From Salpingoeca rosetta (Eukaryota > Opisthokonta > Choanoflagellata > Craspedida > Salpingoecidae), in contig NW_004754928.1 in NCBI RefSeq assembly GCF_000188695.1, positions 1,760,201-1,775,392 on the forward strand: DNA of 15,192 nucleotides, written 5' to 3'. Below, one piece after another: positions 7,564 through 15,192 of the stretch (the first letter of the stretch is position 1; every line of letters starts with the position of its first letter). A program made the translations under genes and the position numbers. The notes under the pieces were generated by a model. The model did no database searches. It was not told the DNA's origin and saw only the letters and a list, made by a program, of their open reading frames with translations.

Positions 7564-10500
7564 GGTCGCCCGGGTAGAACTTTTGCAAGTCAGGCGTGTT
7601 ATCCGGCCAGCCAAAGATGGAGATGGGGAAGATGCCAGAGCTGAACCACGTGTCAAGCACATCCTCGTCCTGGGTGAGCGTGATCTTGCTTGGGTCGACG
7701 CCAAACCGCTTTGCAGCCTTGGCGCGGGCCTCATCCTCGTCGTGGCCGGACACCCAGTACTTGTTGTCGTCAGAGGTGCCCTGCAGGCGACGCGGGGAGG
7801 CGATTGGGGATGGGAAAGAGGTATTGGGTGTTGGAAGGGAGACGGAAGGGTGAGGCAAAGAGGACGGAAAGCACACGCACACACAGTTGCAACAAAACAA
7901 TCATTCCAACGAGCACCCCACATGTACATACACGTGCAGACACCACCACCACCACCACCACCACCACCACCACCACCACAGCAGCAGCAACAACAACAAC
8001 AATACGCACTCCGCGCCCACCTTTGGCACAGCATCGTCGTTGACGGAGACAAAGTATGCGGGAATGCGGTGGCCCCACCAGAGCTGGCGGGAGATGCACC
8101 AGTCGCGTGGGGACTCGAGCCAGTGGAACCACGTCTTCTCCTGGTTCGCCGGGATCAGCCGCAGCTCTCCTGATCATTGCACACGGTCATCGATTAAGAA
8201 GAGGGGGGGGGGTCAGGGACGTGCTGTGCTCACTTGTGGGAGGAGGTTCGTGTTTGGACGTGGCGCAACAACAGAGCAACCATACAACAGCAATTACGCA
8301 TGCCCCACACCACCACAGCCACGCACCACCACAAAATCAATTCCCCCTCCCGCCCTTTTAACACCACCGCGTGCGAGCGCACCGCTCTTGACGGCGTCGA
8401 CGGCGGTCTTGGCCATGCCGTCGCAGTTGACAAACCACTGCGTCTCGAGCAGCGGTTCGCAGATGTCCGAGGAGCGGGAGCAGCGTGGGATCACCATTGG
8501 GTTCTCGGCGTCGCCGCGGTACAGCCCTTTCTCCTTCAGCCGCTCAATCACAACGCGCCGCGCCGTGAACCGGTGCATCCCCTGCACGGGCGGGAGGTGG
8601 GGAGAGGAGGGCGGAGATGTGTGTGTGTGTGCGCGCGTGTGTGCGTGCGTGTGAGTGAGTGAGCGTGTGTGTGAGTGAGTGAGGAAGCGTACAAACACAG
8701 ACACACAGACATACAGACACACAGACAGACACACAAATAAACATGAAGCTGAGACTTACGGAGAATTCGCCGCAGCCGGGCGCAATCTTGCCGTCCTTTG
8801 TGATCACGGTGATCATCGGCAGGTTGTTGCGCACACCGCACTGCAGTCCCACAAGCACAAGCACGCACGGAAACATCAACACACAATCGCACATGCACAC
8901 ATACACATGAACACACGAGCACGAACACGCACACGCACACGACCAAGCACGTGTGAGCAAATGGGTGCTGCGCTGTGAAACAGGACAACACGCCATGTCG
9001 TCCTTTGCCAGCTTGCAAAGTGGTTGCCTGCAAGCAAGCAAAAGCACACCAAACAAAGGCACCTCGAAATCGTTGGGGTCGTGTGCAGGGGTGATCTTGA
9101 CGGCGCCGGTTCCAAACTCGCGGTCAACAAAGTCGTCCGCAACAATCACCAGCTCTCTGTAACAGAGGCAGCAGCAGGGGGGGGGGGTGTGTGTACGTGT
9201 GAGTGCGTGTGTGTGTGCGCGTGTGAATGAGTGCAGAATGAGGAATGCGGTGAAAAGGTGAAGCAAACACGCGAAGAAACCAACACACACACACAGACAC
9301 ACACAGACACACACACACAAACACACAACATCCCTCCCCCTCATACACACACGACAAATCACGAGTGCGGACCTGTCTGGGATGAAGGGGTGAAGGGCCG
9401 TCTTGCCGACGTAGCTCGCGTAGCGCGGGTCCTCGGGATGCACAGCAATGGCAACATCACCAAGCATCGTCTCCGGCCGCGTTGTGGCCACGACAATCTC
9501 GTCGTCGCCGCCCTTGAGCTTGTAGGCAAAGGAGGTGATGACACCAACTTCGACCTTCTCGTCGAGACCGGGCACGGACACGAGCGTGCGGCCGGCAATG
9601 TCGACCTTGTCCACCTCAATCTCACTGATGGCCGAGTTGAGGTGGCAGCTCCAGTTGATGAGCTTCTTCTTGCGCATGATGATACCGTCCTCGTGCATGC
9701 GGATAAAGGCCTCCTTGACGGCGCGGCAGCAGCGGTCGGACATGGTGAACGCCTCGCGGTCCCAGTCGCACGACGCGCCGAGGTACTTGATCTGCTTGTA
9801 GATGAACCCGCCCTTCCTGCAGTGTTGCGGTGCGTGTGTGTGTGAGTGAGTGAGTGAGTGAGTGAGTGAGTGAGTGAGTGAGTGAGTGAGTGAGTGAGTG
9901 AGTGAGTGAGTGAGTGAGTGAGTGAGTGTGTGTTGTGTGTGAGTGAGTGAGTGCGTGTGTGGTTGTGTGATTGCACGTGTTCAATCGGACAAAGAATCAT
10001 ATGGTGCCCCTTCCCAAACAAGTTACACCACCAGCAAACAGACATCACCACCACCACCCCCTTCTCCACGGCAGCGTACTCTTCCTTCCACTGCCAGACG
10101 AGGTCAAGGAACTTCTCGCGGCCAAGGTCCTGCCGCCGCAGCTGCTTTTCCCGCCAAAGCTTCTTCTCAACCACAGACTGCGTGGCAATGCCTGAAATTT
10201 TTTACAATGCAATCGAGATGGTGGTGGTGGTGGAGGTGGTGGAGATGAGGCGCACGTGTGAATGTGATGGGCAATAAGTTCGGCCAAGAATTCGTTTAGT
10301 GGGGGCGTAGAGACTTGCGGTTGTTGGTATTGTGGCTGTTGGGTGATGGCGTTGGTTGATGCATGCAAGCATGTGGCAACGGTGAAGAGGCTGTGACGGA
10401 TGACACGCGTTCGCGAATGTATTCACCAGCGTGGTCGCAGCCGGGGTTCCACAGGGTGCGCTTGCCGCACTGGCGGTTCCTGCGAGCCAAAACAGCGACA

Positions 10501-11059
10501 AGATGCACGCATGCACGCGTGATTTGTGTGTGTGTGTGAGAGAGAGAGTGTGTGTGTGCGCGTGTAAGAGTTTTGAGTGTGTGAGGTTGAGTGTAAGTGT
10601 GTGTGTGTGTGTGTGATCACCAACGCGTCCGTTGTGACCTCGCACAACAGTGTAAAATCAGCAACTCCAAACGTCCGTGCACACATGCACGCCAGCGGAA
10701 CCGACCAGCGGGTGAGGGTGTCCTCGATGGAGTTGGTGAGGGCGTGACCCATATGGAGTGAGCCCGTGACGTTGGGAGGAGGAATCACGAGCGTGTACGA
10801 CTTCTTCTCGCACGGGCAGGCAATCTTCTCGTGGCCCTGCTCGCGTTGCACAAGGGTGGTGGTTGGTGTTTGGGCGCGTGCAACATGGCAGCGTGAGAAA
10901 AACAAAAACAGTATGGGCGAGGGTGGTAATCAACGATGCAGGTACAGCAGGCGAAGGGTGTATGTACAGTGAGCGAAGAGTGAAGCGGTGTGCCAACAGC
11001 AATAAAGGAGCACTCCCTCCTCTCAACACACAATACAAACACACACGCACACCAATGCA

Positions 11060-11097
<38 letters not shown>

Positions 11098-11669
11098 AAT
11101 GCAAACACGCACTCGCGCATCATGCACATGTGTGTTTGCGTACCTCATTGTACTCGGGTTTGAAGAAGCCCTGCTTGGTCCACCACTCGTACCAGTCGCG
11201 CTGCACCATGTCAGGGTGATACTGGGAGGGCATGTCGTCCAGGTTCTTCTTCTCGCCGGGCTGCACGGGCTTGTACACGAACGTGTCTTCGGCCTTCTTC
11301 TTCTTCTTCTTCTTGTCCTTCTTCTTGCTGTCAGAGCCGGCGACGGCGGCCTGCTGCTCCTTCTGCTGCTGCTTCTTCAGGAACTTCTCCATCTTCTGGA
11401 TCTTCTTCTTCTCCTTGGCGCTCAGCTCCTGCTTGGGATACAGCACAGCCAACTTGGTCTGCCGTGTGGTTGTGAGTGTGGGGGGGGGTTGTGTGTGTGA
11501 GTGTGTGAGAGAGAGAGAGAGTGTGTGTGTGTGTGTGTTGTGTTATGTTCTGTTATGAAGGCTGAACCACAAACAGGAAACACCATGACACGCATGCGTG
11601 TTCGCGCACTCGCTGCCGCTGTGCGACTCAACACACAAGTCACAGTCACGAGTTCTCTCTTCTCCTGCA

Positions 11670-11708
<39 letters not shown>

Positions 11709-11769
11709 GAACATCTTCGGAGGGCTTCTCCGCCGATGTCATGCCAAACACGGTCACGCGCTGTGCCAT
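4340..11769 (-). CDS. VARS: Valyl-tRNA synthetase, cytosolic type, 20 exons
   Basis: Charges tRNA-Val with valine using ATP and hydrolyses misacylated Thr-tRNA-Val. Joining 20 exons gives 996 aa. Start: ATG at 11769 in ATCATGG context, with A at -3 and G at +4. Order: 21-residue leader; Lys-rich linker (about 36-77); [19 protein letters not shown], the class Ia entry region; [13 protein letters not shown] with the HIGH motif as HMGH at 154-157; WNPGCDHAG; editing domain 276-430 with [10 protein letters not shown] (336-345) and AHDPNDFE (397-404); [34 protein letters not shown] at 664-668; then the anticodon-binding helical domain (about 718-974) with ECGVDALRF and LPRR. No N-terminal GST domain is visible, unlike in vertebrates. 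The usual C-terminal coiled coil is absent: a 22-residue acidic tail ends the protein. Its promoter is shared with ARPC3. Confidence 0.95.
4541..4638. repeat. (CA)n array in ValRS intron 19
   Basis: About 98 bases of CA repeats broken by a few CAAT and AAA steps. Read in the sense of the gene it is GT-rich and lies in the donor half of the intron. Confidence 0.95.
5037..5075. repeat. (GT)n array in ValRS intron 18
   Basis: 39 bases of uninterrupted GT, a few bases downstream of the splice donor in gene sense, where it reads as CA repeats. Confidence 0.95.
5271..5372. repeat. Degenerate (GTAT)n/(GT)n array in ValRS intron 17
   Basis: Mixed GTGTGTAT and GTAT units with point interruptions across about 100 bases. 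Confidence 0.9.
5603..5670. repeat. GAGT/GCGT/GT repeat in ValRS intron 16
   Basis: Tandem GAGT units grade into GCGT and then pure GT, a compound microsatellite. Confidence 0.9.
5984..6050. repeat. CA-rich repeat with period-18 substructure in ValRS intron 15
   Basis: CACATACACTCGCACACA-like units repeat in tandem inside a CA array. Confidence 0.85.
7942..7979. repeat. (CAC)n array in ValRS intron 10
   Basis: A run of CAC triplets followed by AGC and AAC triplets, wholly intronic in the synthetase gene. On the + strand the same bases read as polyHis, polyThr or polyPro, none of which is expected to be expressed. Confidence 0.95.
8612..8736. repeat. GT-rich block next to CA-rich block in ValRS intron 8
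   Basis: A GT/GC/GAGT-rich block (about 8612-8685) is followed by a CAGA/CA-rich block (about 8694-8736), so the intron contains two repeats of opposite polarity. Confidence 0.9.
9187..9336. repeat. GT-rich block and CA-rich block in ValRS intron 6
   Basis: GT-rich at about 9187-9225 and CA/CAGA-rich at about 9282-9336, again opposite polarities within one intron. A run of G directly precedes the GT block. Confidence 0.9.
9841..9954. repeat. (GAGT)n tetranucleotide array in ValRS intron 5
   Basis: More than 20 near-perfect GAGT units (9843-9927), then GTGT and a few more GAGT units. In gene sense it reads as a (CACT)n pyrimidine-rich run in the donor half of the intron. Confidence 0.97.
11062..11095. 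repeat. (AC)n array in ValRS intron 2
   Basis: Uninterrupted AC of about 34 bases, flanked on both sides by the short direct repeat CACCAATGCAA(A/G)CAC. Confidence 0.95.
11491..11540. repeat. GT/GA compound repeat in ValRS intron 1
   Basis: GT units, then a GA run, then an 18-base perfect GT run (11521-11538). In gene sense this is the acceptor half and reads as CA and TC repeats. Confidence 0.95.
11672..11706. repeat. (AC)n array at the splice donor of ValRS intron 1
   Basis: In gene sense the splice donor GT is itself the first unit of a 35-base GT array. Confidence 0.95.
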
Positions 11770-11775
11770 GATGAG

Positions 11776-11835
11776 GGATGGATGGATGGATGGATGGATG
11801 GATGGATGGATGGATGGATGGATGGATGGATGGAT
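11776..11835. repeat. (GGAT)15 array immediately upstream of the ValRS start
   Basis: Sixty bases of perfect GGAT end six bases from the ValRS start codon. In ValRS sense it reads (ATCC)15, which contains no ATG, so it adds no upstream start codon to the synthetase 5' UTR. In the opposite direction it would contain an ATG in every unit. Confidence 0.97.
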
Positions 11836-11869
11836 CTGTGGGTGAATGCGGCAGCACGAGAGCAAAATC

Positions 11870-11875
11870 CACGTG
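11870..11875. promoter_or_regulatory. Canonical E-box CACGTG
   Basis: It lies within CCACGTGTGG, about 100 bases upstream of the ValRS start and about 180 upstream of the ARPC3 start. CACGTG is the classic bHLH site (Myc/Max type). Function here is inferred from position only. Confidence 0.45.
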
Positions 11876-11878
11876 TGG

Positions 11879-11898
11879 AAAAGTCAAACTTGACTTTT
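11879..11898. promoter_or_regulatory. Palindrome, 9-bp arms AAAAGTCAA / TTGACTTTT
   Basis: Perfect inverted repeat with a 2-base centre (AC), next to the E-box. It has the same core as the second palindrome at 11938. This is a candidate dimeric transcription-factor site. Confidence 0.6.
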
Positions 11899-11917
11899 AC
11901 GCACAGAAAGGCAAAAG

Positions 11918-11924
11918 TGACGTC
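11918..11924. promoter_or_regulatory. CRE/ATF-like site TGACGTC
   Basis: Seven of eight bases of the cAMP-response-element palindrome TGACGTCA, lying between the two AAGTCAA palindromes. Confidence 0.35.
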
Positions 11925-11937
11925 GTGTGTGTTCAAA

Positions 11938-11953
11938 AAGTCAATTTTGACTT
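11938..11953. promoter_or_regulatory. Second palindrome, 7-bp arms AAGTCAA / TTGACTT
   Basis: Inverted repeat with a TT centre. It shares arm sequence and 2-base spacing with the palindrome starting at 11879; their cores are 57 bases apart. Confidence 0.6.
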
Positions 11954-12051
11954 CCAGCTCTCGTCCACTCTCACCAATATCGACAGCAGCAGCGTTCCAC
12001 TCGCTTGTTTTTGTTTTCTCGTCTTCCTCCCCTGTCCATCAACGAGCAACC

Positions 12052-12501
12052 ATGCCTGTGAGTGTGCGAGATGCCTGGTGTCGTGTTGTGTGTTGCATAC
12101 GCTGTGATGTCTTGATCAGTGCATGAGTGAGTGAGTGGGCGAGTGAGTGAGTGAGTGAGTGAGTGAGTGAGTGAGTGAGTGGCTGTGCACGTATTGATTC
12201 TTCTTTGCTGCACACGCAAACACACACACAAACAACATACGACAGGCCTACAAGTCGGCGTACACCAAGCGGTTCACCCAGGCCGCCAAGCAAGGCGAGC
12301 AGCTTGGCTTCGAGACCATCGGCGGCATCCCACTCCTTCCCATCCATGCCCGCAACTCCAAGGGCCCCGCTCCCCGCCCCAGCCCAGATGGTGTGTTTGG
12401 TGTTCGCATGTATGTATGTGTGTGTGTGCTGTGTGTGTATGTGTGTGCGTGTGTGTGTGTGTTGTGTGTGTATGTGTGTGTGTGTGTGTTGTGTGTGTAT
12501 G

Positions 12502-12563
<62 letters not shown>

Positions 12564-13653
12564 ATGTCTACGTGTTCGTACGGTGTTGTTGGGCGTCTTC
12601 TCCCTTCCCCTCCCTCGCTTCCCTTCCCCTGCATCACCTTCTCTTTAACTCTTATTTTGAACGCGGCTCCTTTGCACTGCACAGAGACCACGGACATCAT
12701 CGACGAGACCATCCGCTTCTTCCGCGCAAACGTCTTCTTCGCATCCTACAAGATCGACGTGAGAGCAGCCTCCTGTGTGTGCGTATGTGTATGTGTGTGT
12801 TTGTGTGTGTGCACATGTGTCTGTGCGCGCCGCATTTCCTCTTGCCAAACAGTCAAAACGCCCCCCTCACTCCTCTCTGTTCCACATCGTCAACAACACT
12901 ACAGGCCGCGCCCGACAGGCTGATGGTGTACCTCACCCTCTTCTGCCACCAGTGCGTCATGCGCCTGGCCAAGGTACCGTACCATCAACACCACTGCGTG
13001 CATCCCCGCAAAGGGTTTACACATGTTCGTGTTTGTTCGAACATCACGTCATCGCGCTCGGCGCGCCATGGTGTGAAGCGACTCACGCATGCGTGCTTGC
13101 TTGCTTACGTTTTTGTGTGCTTCCCATTGCCAGGCAAAGACAAAGGACGATGCTGCCCGCGAGATGTACCAGCTCGGCATCGAGAACTTCACCGTACGTG
13201 GCTCGATGCTCTGTGCTGTGTGTATGTATGTACTTGTGTATGTGTATGTATGTGTGTGTGTGTTCTGTGTGTGTGTGTGTGTATGTGTGTGTGTTGGTTC
13301 CACTTTGCGATTGGTGTCATGTTGCAAAGTGTCGTGTGCACTGTGCACGTTGCATCCACGCATTACCTCATTGCTCGCACGCCCCGAACTTGCGTGTGCT
13401 TGCGTGTGCTTGCGCTTGCGTGTACTTGCGTGTGCGTGTGTGTACAGCTCCCCACAGATGCTGGCTTCCAGCTTAAGGGCTTCTTTGAGAAGCTCGACCA
13501 GAAGTCGTCCCAAGGTGCGCACGCGCCATGGTGTCTGTGTGTATTTATTGTGTGTATTGATTGTGTGTGTTGATTGTGTGTGTTGATTGTGTGTGTGTGT
13601 GTGTACGTGTGCGTGCGTGTGCGTGTGTGCGTGCGTGCGTGCGTGTGTGTGCG

Positions 13654-13685
<32 letters not shown>

Positions 13686-13884
13686 ATTCTATGGATTCAA
13701 TGTTACATTGCATCCTCTTCCGCGCACCTCATTTCTTGCATCCTCCACTCTCAATTCAACACGTTTTCCAGACAAGCTGCGCGCGTATCTGCAGCAGTGC
13801 CGCCAGGAGCTCTCTGCCCGCATGGCCGAGGTCGTCCTCGACGCGTCCGGCAAGCCATCAAAGGTACACACACACACACACACG

Positions 13885-13938
<54 letters not shown>

Positions 13939-14221
13939 AATGCGGATGCACACGGGGCATACTATGTGTGTGTGTGTATGTGTGTGTGTGAATGGGAATA
14001 AAATGAGATGATTTGGGTGTTTGCCCCCTTCCCTTGCCCTGTCTTGCATTTGCATTGCCTTACCTTGCATCGCTCGCAACCCCGCCTCCACCCTCATTGC
14101 CCTCTCGTCTCGCACCACCGCCACCCTTGACTGTCTTGCTTCCTTCCCACATCAGTGGTGGACGTGCTTTGCCAAGCGCAAGTTCCTCGGCAAGGCGCTC
14201 GAGGGCCCCGGCTCGCGCTGA
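12052..14221 (+). CDS. ARPC3: Actin-related protein 2/3 complex subunit 3 (p21-Arc), 8 exons
   Basis: Subunit of the seven-protein Arp2/3 complex, which nucleates branched actin filaments in the cytoplasm. Exons: 12052-12057, 12246-12390, 12685-12758, 12905-12973, 13134-13193, 13448-13514, 13772-13863, 14156-14221. All have GT...AG borders and consistent phases, total 579 bases, 192 aa (the human protein is 178). Family landmarks are MPAY at the start, GGIPLLPI then [56 protein letters not shown] and [20 protein letters not shown] at the C terminus. Residues about 6-27 are a modest insertion (QAAKQGEQ region) relative to metazoan proteins. Exon 1 codes only Met-Pro. The gene is head-to-head with valyl-tRNA synthetase. 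Introns 2, 3, 5, 6 and 7 carry GT or CA repeats. Confidence 0.95.
12122..12180. repeat. (GAGT)n array in ARPC3 intron 1
   Basis: About 14 GAGT units with one GGCG interruption, the same unit as the large array in ValRS intron 5. Confidence 0.95.
12409..12561. repeat. GT/TGTAT array in ARPC3 intron 2
   Basis: About 150 bases of GT repeats with periodic TGTGTTGTGTGTGTATG interruptions, then a pure GT run of roughly 40 bases. Confidence 0.95.
13213..13293. repeat. GT/GTAT repeats in ARPC3 intron 5
   Basis: Degenerate GTAT and GT units close to the donor of intron 5. Confidence 0.9.
13534..13685. repeat. GTGTGTTGATT and GT/GCGT repeats in ARPC3 intron 6
   Basis: Four short units of the GTGT(A/G)TTGATT type (13548-13590) pass into GTGC/GT repeats (13590-13685). 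Confidence 0.9.
13864..13990. repeat. CA array then GT array in ARPC3 intron 7
   Basis: CA repeats at 13866-13931 next to the donor, then GT repeats at 13964-13990 in the same intron. The two are mutually complementary. Confidence 0.93.
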
Positions 14222-14681
14222 ACCATCACATTCCCATTTCCATCCCATTGTGATCCCATCTCGTCCCACACCATCCCATCCCGTACGTTCGCCCACAACG
14301 TGTCGAGAAGCGTCAGTGCCTCACTCGCCCTCTCTCACATCGACATCCATCTTCCCATCTCTACGTTCCTTCCTCCCTTCACTTCCTCCTCTCTCTCCCC
14401 TTGGTTGATGTCTTCTTGGGTGTGATGTGAGTGCTCTCTTTGCGTCGCCGTGTCCTGTGCCTCTTTGTCTCCCTGTTACGCCCTCCAATCAACCAACAGA
14501 CGAACCATCGTGTGATTGCTCTGACTTGTGTGTGTGTGTGTGTTGCATGTGCGTGTGTTGTGAATTGGGTTCAGTTCTGCGTCAAATCAAATACAAGAGC
14601 CAATTGTTCTCCTTTCACCACCACAAACACCAAACGTCGCACACGCATTGCCATTCACACACTCGACACCACAACCTCCAA

Positions 14682-14694
14682 CCCCCCCCCCCCC
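14682..14694. repeat. C13 homopolymer
   Basis: Thirteen consecutive C bases in the region downstream of ARPC3. Confidence 0.95.
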
Positions 14695-14870
14695 ACTCAC
14701 CAACACCAGCACCATCTCAACCCCCAACCAGCCACACACACGCGCGCTCTCAATTTCTCCTCCGCACACCCAAGAGGGAAAAAAAGTTCACAAGAAGAAG
14801 CAAAGCAAGAAGGCAAGCAACCCGCTCTCTCGCTTCCATCCAAAGGCACGCAGTGAGTGATTCGACTCGC

Positions 14871-14914
14871 CTGGACTGGACTAGACTGGACTGGACTGGA
14901 CTGGACTGGACTGG
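14871..14914. repeat. (CTGGA)n pentanucleotide repeat
   Basis: About nine CTGGA units, one changed to CTAGA. It is the only pentanucleotide array in the window. Confidence 0.95.
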
Positions 14915-15175
14915 CTGTGCCCTCTTCGCTCGTCGTCCTTCAGGCACACGTCGCCGTCGCCGTCGTCTCTTCACCGCGTCCCTCCGTTTGGCGTATCGTT
15001 GCTCAACAACAAAGGTGCCCGTTTCGCGCCCAGTCGACACACGCGCGAGACCAAGCAAGGCGGCATATCAAATCGTGGCAACAACACGCCCGCACTGTTA
15101 ATTATCACCCGCCTCAGTCCCGCCTCGTCAATCCTGCCGCGTCAGTGAGATAGACACACAGGCCACACGTGTACC

Positions 15176-15192
15176 ATGACGGATGCGCCCAA
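15176..15192 (+). CDS. Possible start of the next + strand gene (truncated)
   Basis: An ATG in the context TACCATGA begins a frame reading MTDAP to the window edge. Only five complete codons are visible, so the call rests on context: it follows a stretch with no other gene signal. An upstream exon or chance ATG is equally possible. Confidence 0.25.

Larger units (their letters stand above)
4340..11769 (-). other. VARS: Exon map of the valyl-tRNA synthetase gene
   Basis: Exons in transcription order (- strand): 11769-11707, 11458-11144, 10836-10706, 10479-10427, 10191-10080, 9816-9373, 9156-9063, 8840-8760, 8581-8383, 8169-8021, 7780-7475, 7245-7042, 6822-6712, 6457-6382, 6132-6065, 5836-5744, 5574-5492, 5252-5084, 4831-4661, 4408-4340. 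Each junction was chosen by GT...AG ends, phase continuity and similarity to ValRS family motifs. The sum is 2991 bases, 997 codons including TGA. Least certain are the acceptor of exon 3 (GAGCAG|GGC against an AG three bases upstream), the donor GTCGGT of exon 3, and the acceptor of exon 16 (CAG|CAACTG). Introns run from 169 to 307 bases. Confidence 0.85.
11770..12051. promoter_or_regulatory. Divergent promoter shared by ValRS (-) and ARPC3 (+)
   Basis: The two start codons are only 282 bases apart and head-to-head, so both promoters and 5' UTRs lie here. Visible elements are a (GGAT)15 array next to the ValRS start, CACGTG at 11870-11875, palindromes at 11879-11898 and 11938-11953, a CRE-like TGACGTC at 11918-11924, and a pyrimidine-rich tract (about 12004-12040) just upstream of the ARPC3 start. 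I see no clear TATA box. Confidence 0.75.
14222..15175. other. Region downstream of ARPC3 without a recognised gene
   Basis: The first 70 bases hold irregular CCCATC/TCCCATC units, probably in the ARPC3 3' UTR. A C13 run lies at 14682-14694 and a CTGGA repeat at 14871-14914. A + strand frame is open over about 14427-15101, but its composition (CA-rich, repeat-derived, basic and Thr/His-rich) gives no family signal. The right end probably contains the promoter of the next gene. Confidence 0.6.

Noticed and set aside
7289..8173. A 294-codon + strand open frame opposite ValRS exons 10 and 11
   Set aside because: It is antisense to conserved ValRS coding sequence and contains Pro and Gln runs from the (CAC)n/(CAA)n intron repeat. 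No family is recognisable.
9841..9954. Tandem GAGT array considered as a CRISPR-like or satellite array
   Set aside because: It is a simple 4-base microsatellite without spacers, lying inside an intron.
11779..12126. + strand frames beginning in the GGAT array (Met-Asp-Gly-Trp repeats)
   Set aside because: They are translations of the tetranucleotide repeat in a promoter region and run into the ARPC3 5' UTR and intron in a different frame.
12179..13573. A 464-codon + strand open frame across ARPC3
   Set aside because: Most of it is GT-repeat intron sequence (Cys-Val runs). Only the spliced exon set reproduces ARPC3 motifs with consistent phases.
14427..15101. A 224-codon + strand open frame downstream of ARPC3
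   Set aside because: Low-complexity His/Thr/Ser/Arg composition, overlapping the C13 and CTGGA repeats, with no recognisable motif.

Overview
This window is nuclear DNA from a eukaryote, with a GC-rich protein-coding background. Two genes have many short introns (about 100-310 bases) with GT...AG ends, and dinucleotide and tetranucleotide microsatellites fill most of the introns and intergenic spaces. The density of short introns, the Arp2/3 subunit and the cytosolic-type valyl-tRNA synthetase would fit a unicellular opisthokont such as a choanoflagellate. That assignment is inference and was not checked by any search.

Layout. (1) Bases 3-3764, + strand: a large intronless open frame, cut off at the left edge. 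It encodes a Mutator-like (MuDR/MULE) transposase-derived protein with a pre-core region, a DDE-type core, a SWIM zinc finger, an AT-hook and a C-terminal CCHC knuckle. It is interrupted by three long polyglutamine tracts and long S/T/A/P/H-rich inserts. Several residues that are normally invariant in the core are replaced, so it looks like an immobile or domesticated transposase. (2) 3765-4339: a convergent intergenic region with a long (GT)n array and a 12-bp tandem repeat. (3) 4340-11769, - strand: a complete valyl-tRNA synthetase. I could join it from 20 exons with every splice phase consistent, giving 996 codons plus stop. It has the HIGH and KMSKS signatures and an editing domain, but no recognisable C-terminal coiled coil. 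(4) 11770-12051: a compact divergent promoter shared by the synthetase and ARPC3. It holds a (GGAT)15 array, an E-box CACGTG, a CRE-like site and two matching palindromes. (5) 12052-14221, + strand: ARPC3, the p21 subunit of the Arp2/3 complex, in 8 exons (192 aa). The first coding exon encodes only Met-Pro. (6) 14222-15175: non-coding sequence with short repeats, followed by a possible start codon of the next + strand gene at 15176.

The genes do not form a pathway. The synthetase (translation) and ARPC3 (branched actin nucleation) are housekeeping genes that share a divergent promoter, and the transposase-derived gene is an unrelated neighbour. The most interesting signals are the polyQ-split, catalytically degenerate MULE protein; the missing C-terminal arm of ValRS; introns carrying donor-side and acceptor-side repeats complementary to each other; and the palindrome cluster in the divergent promoter.
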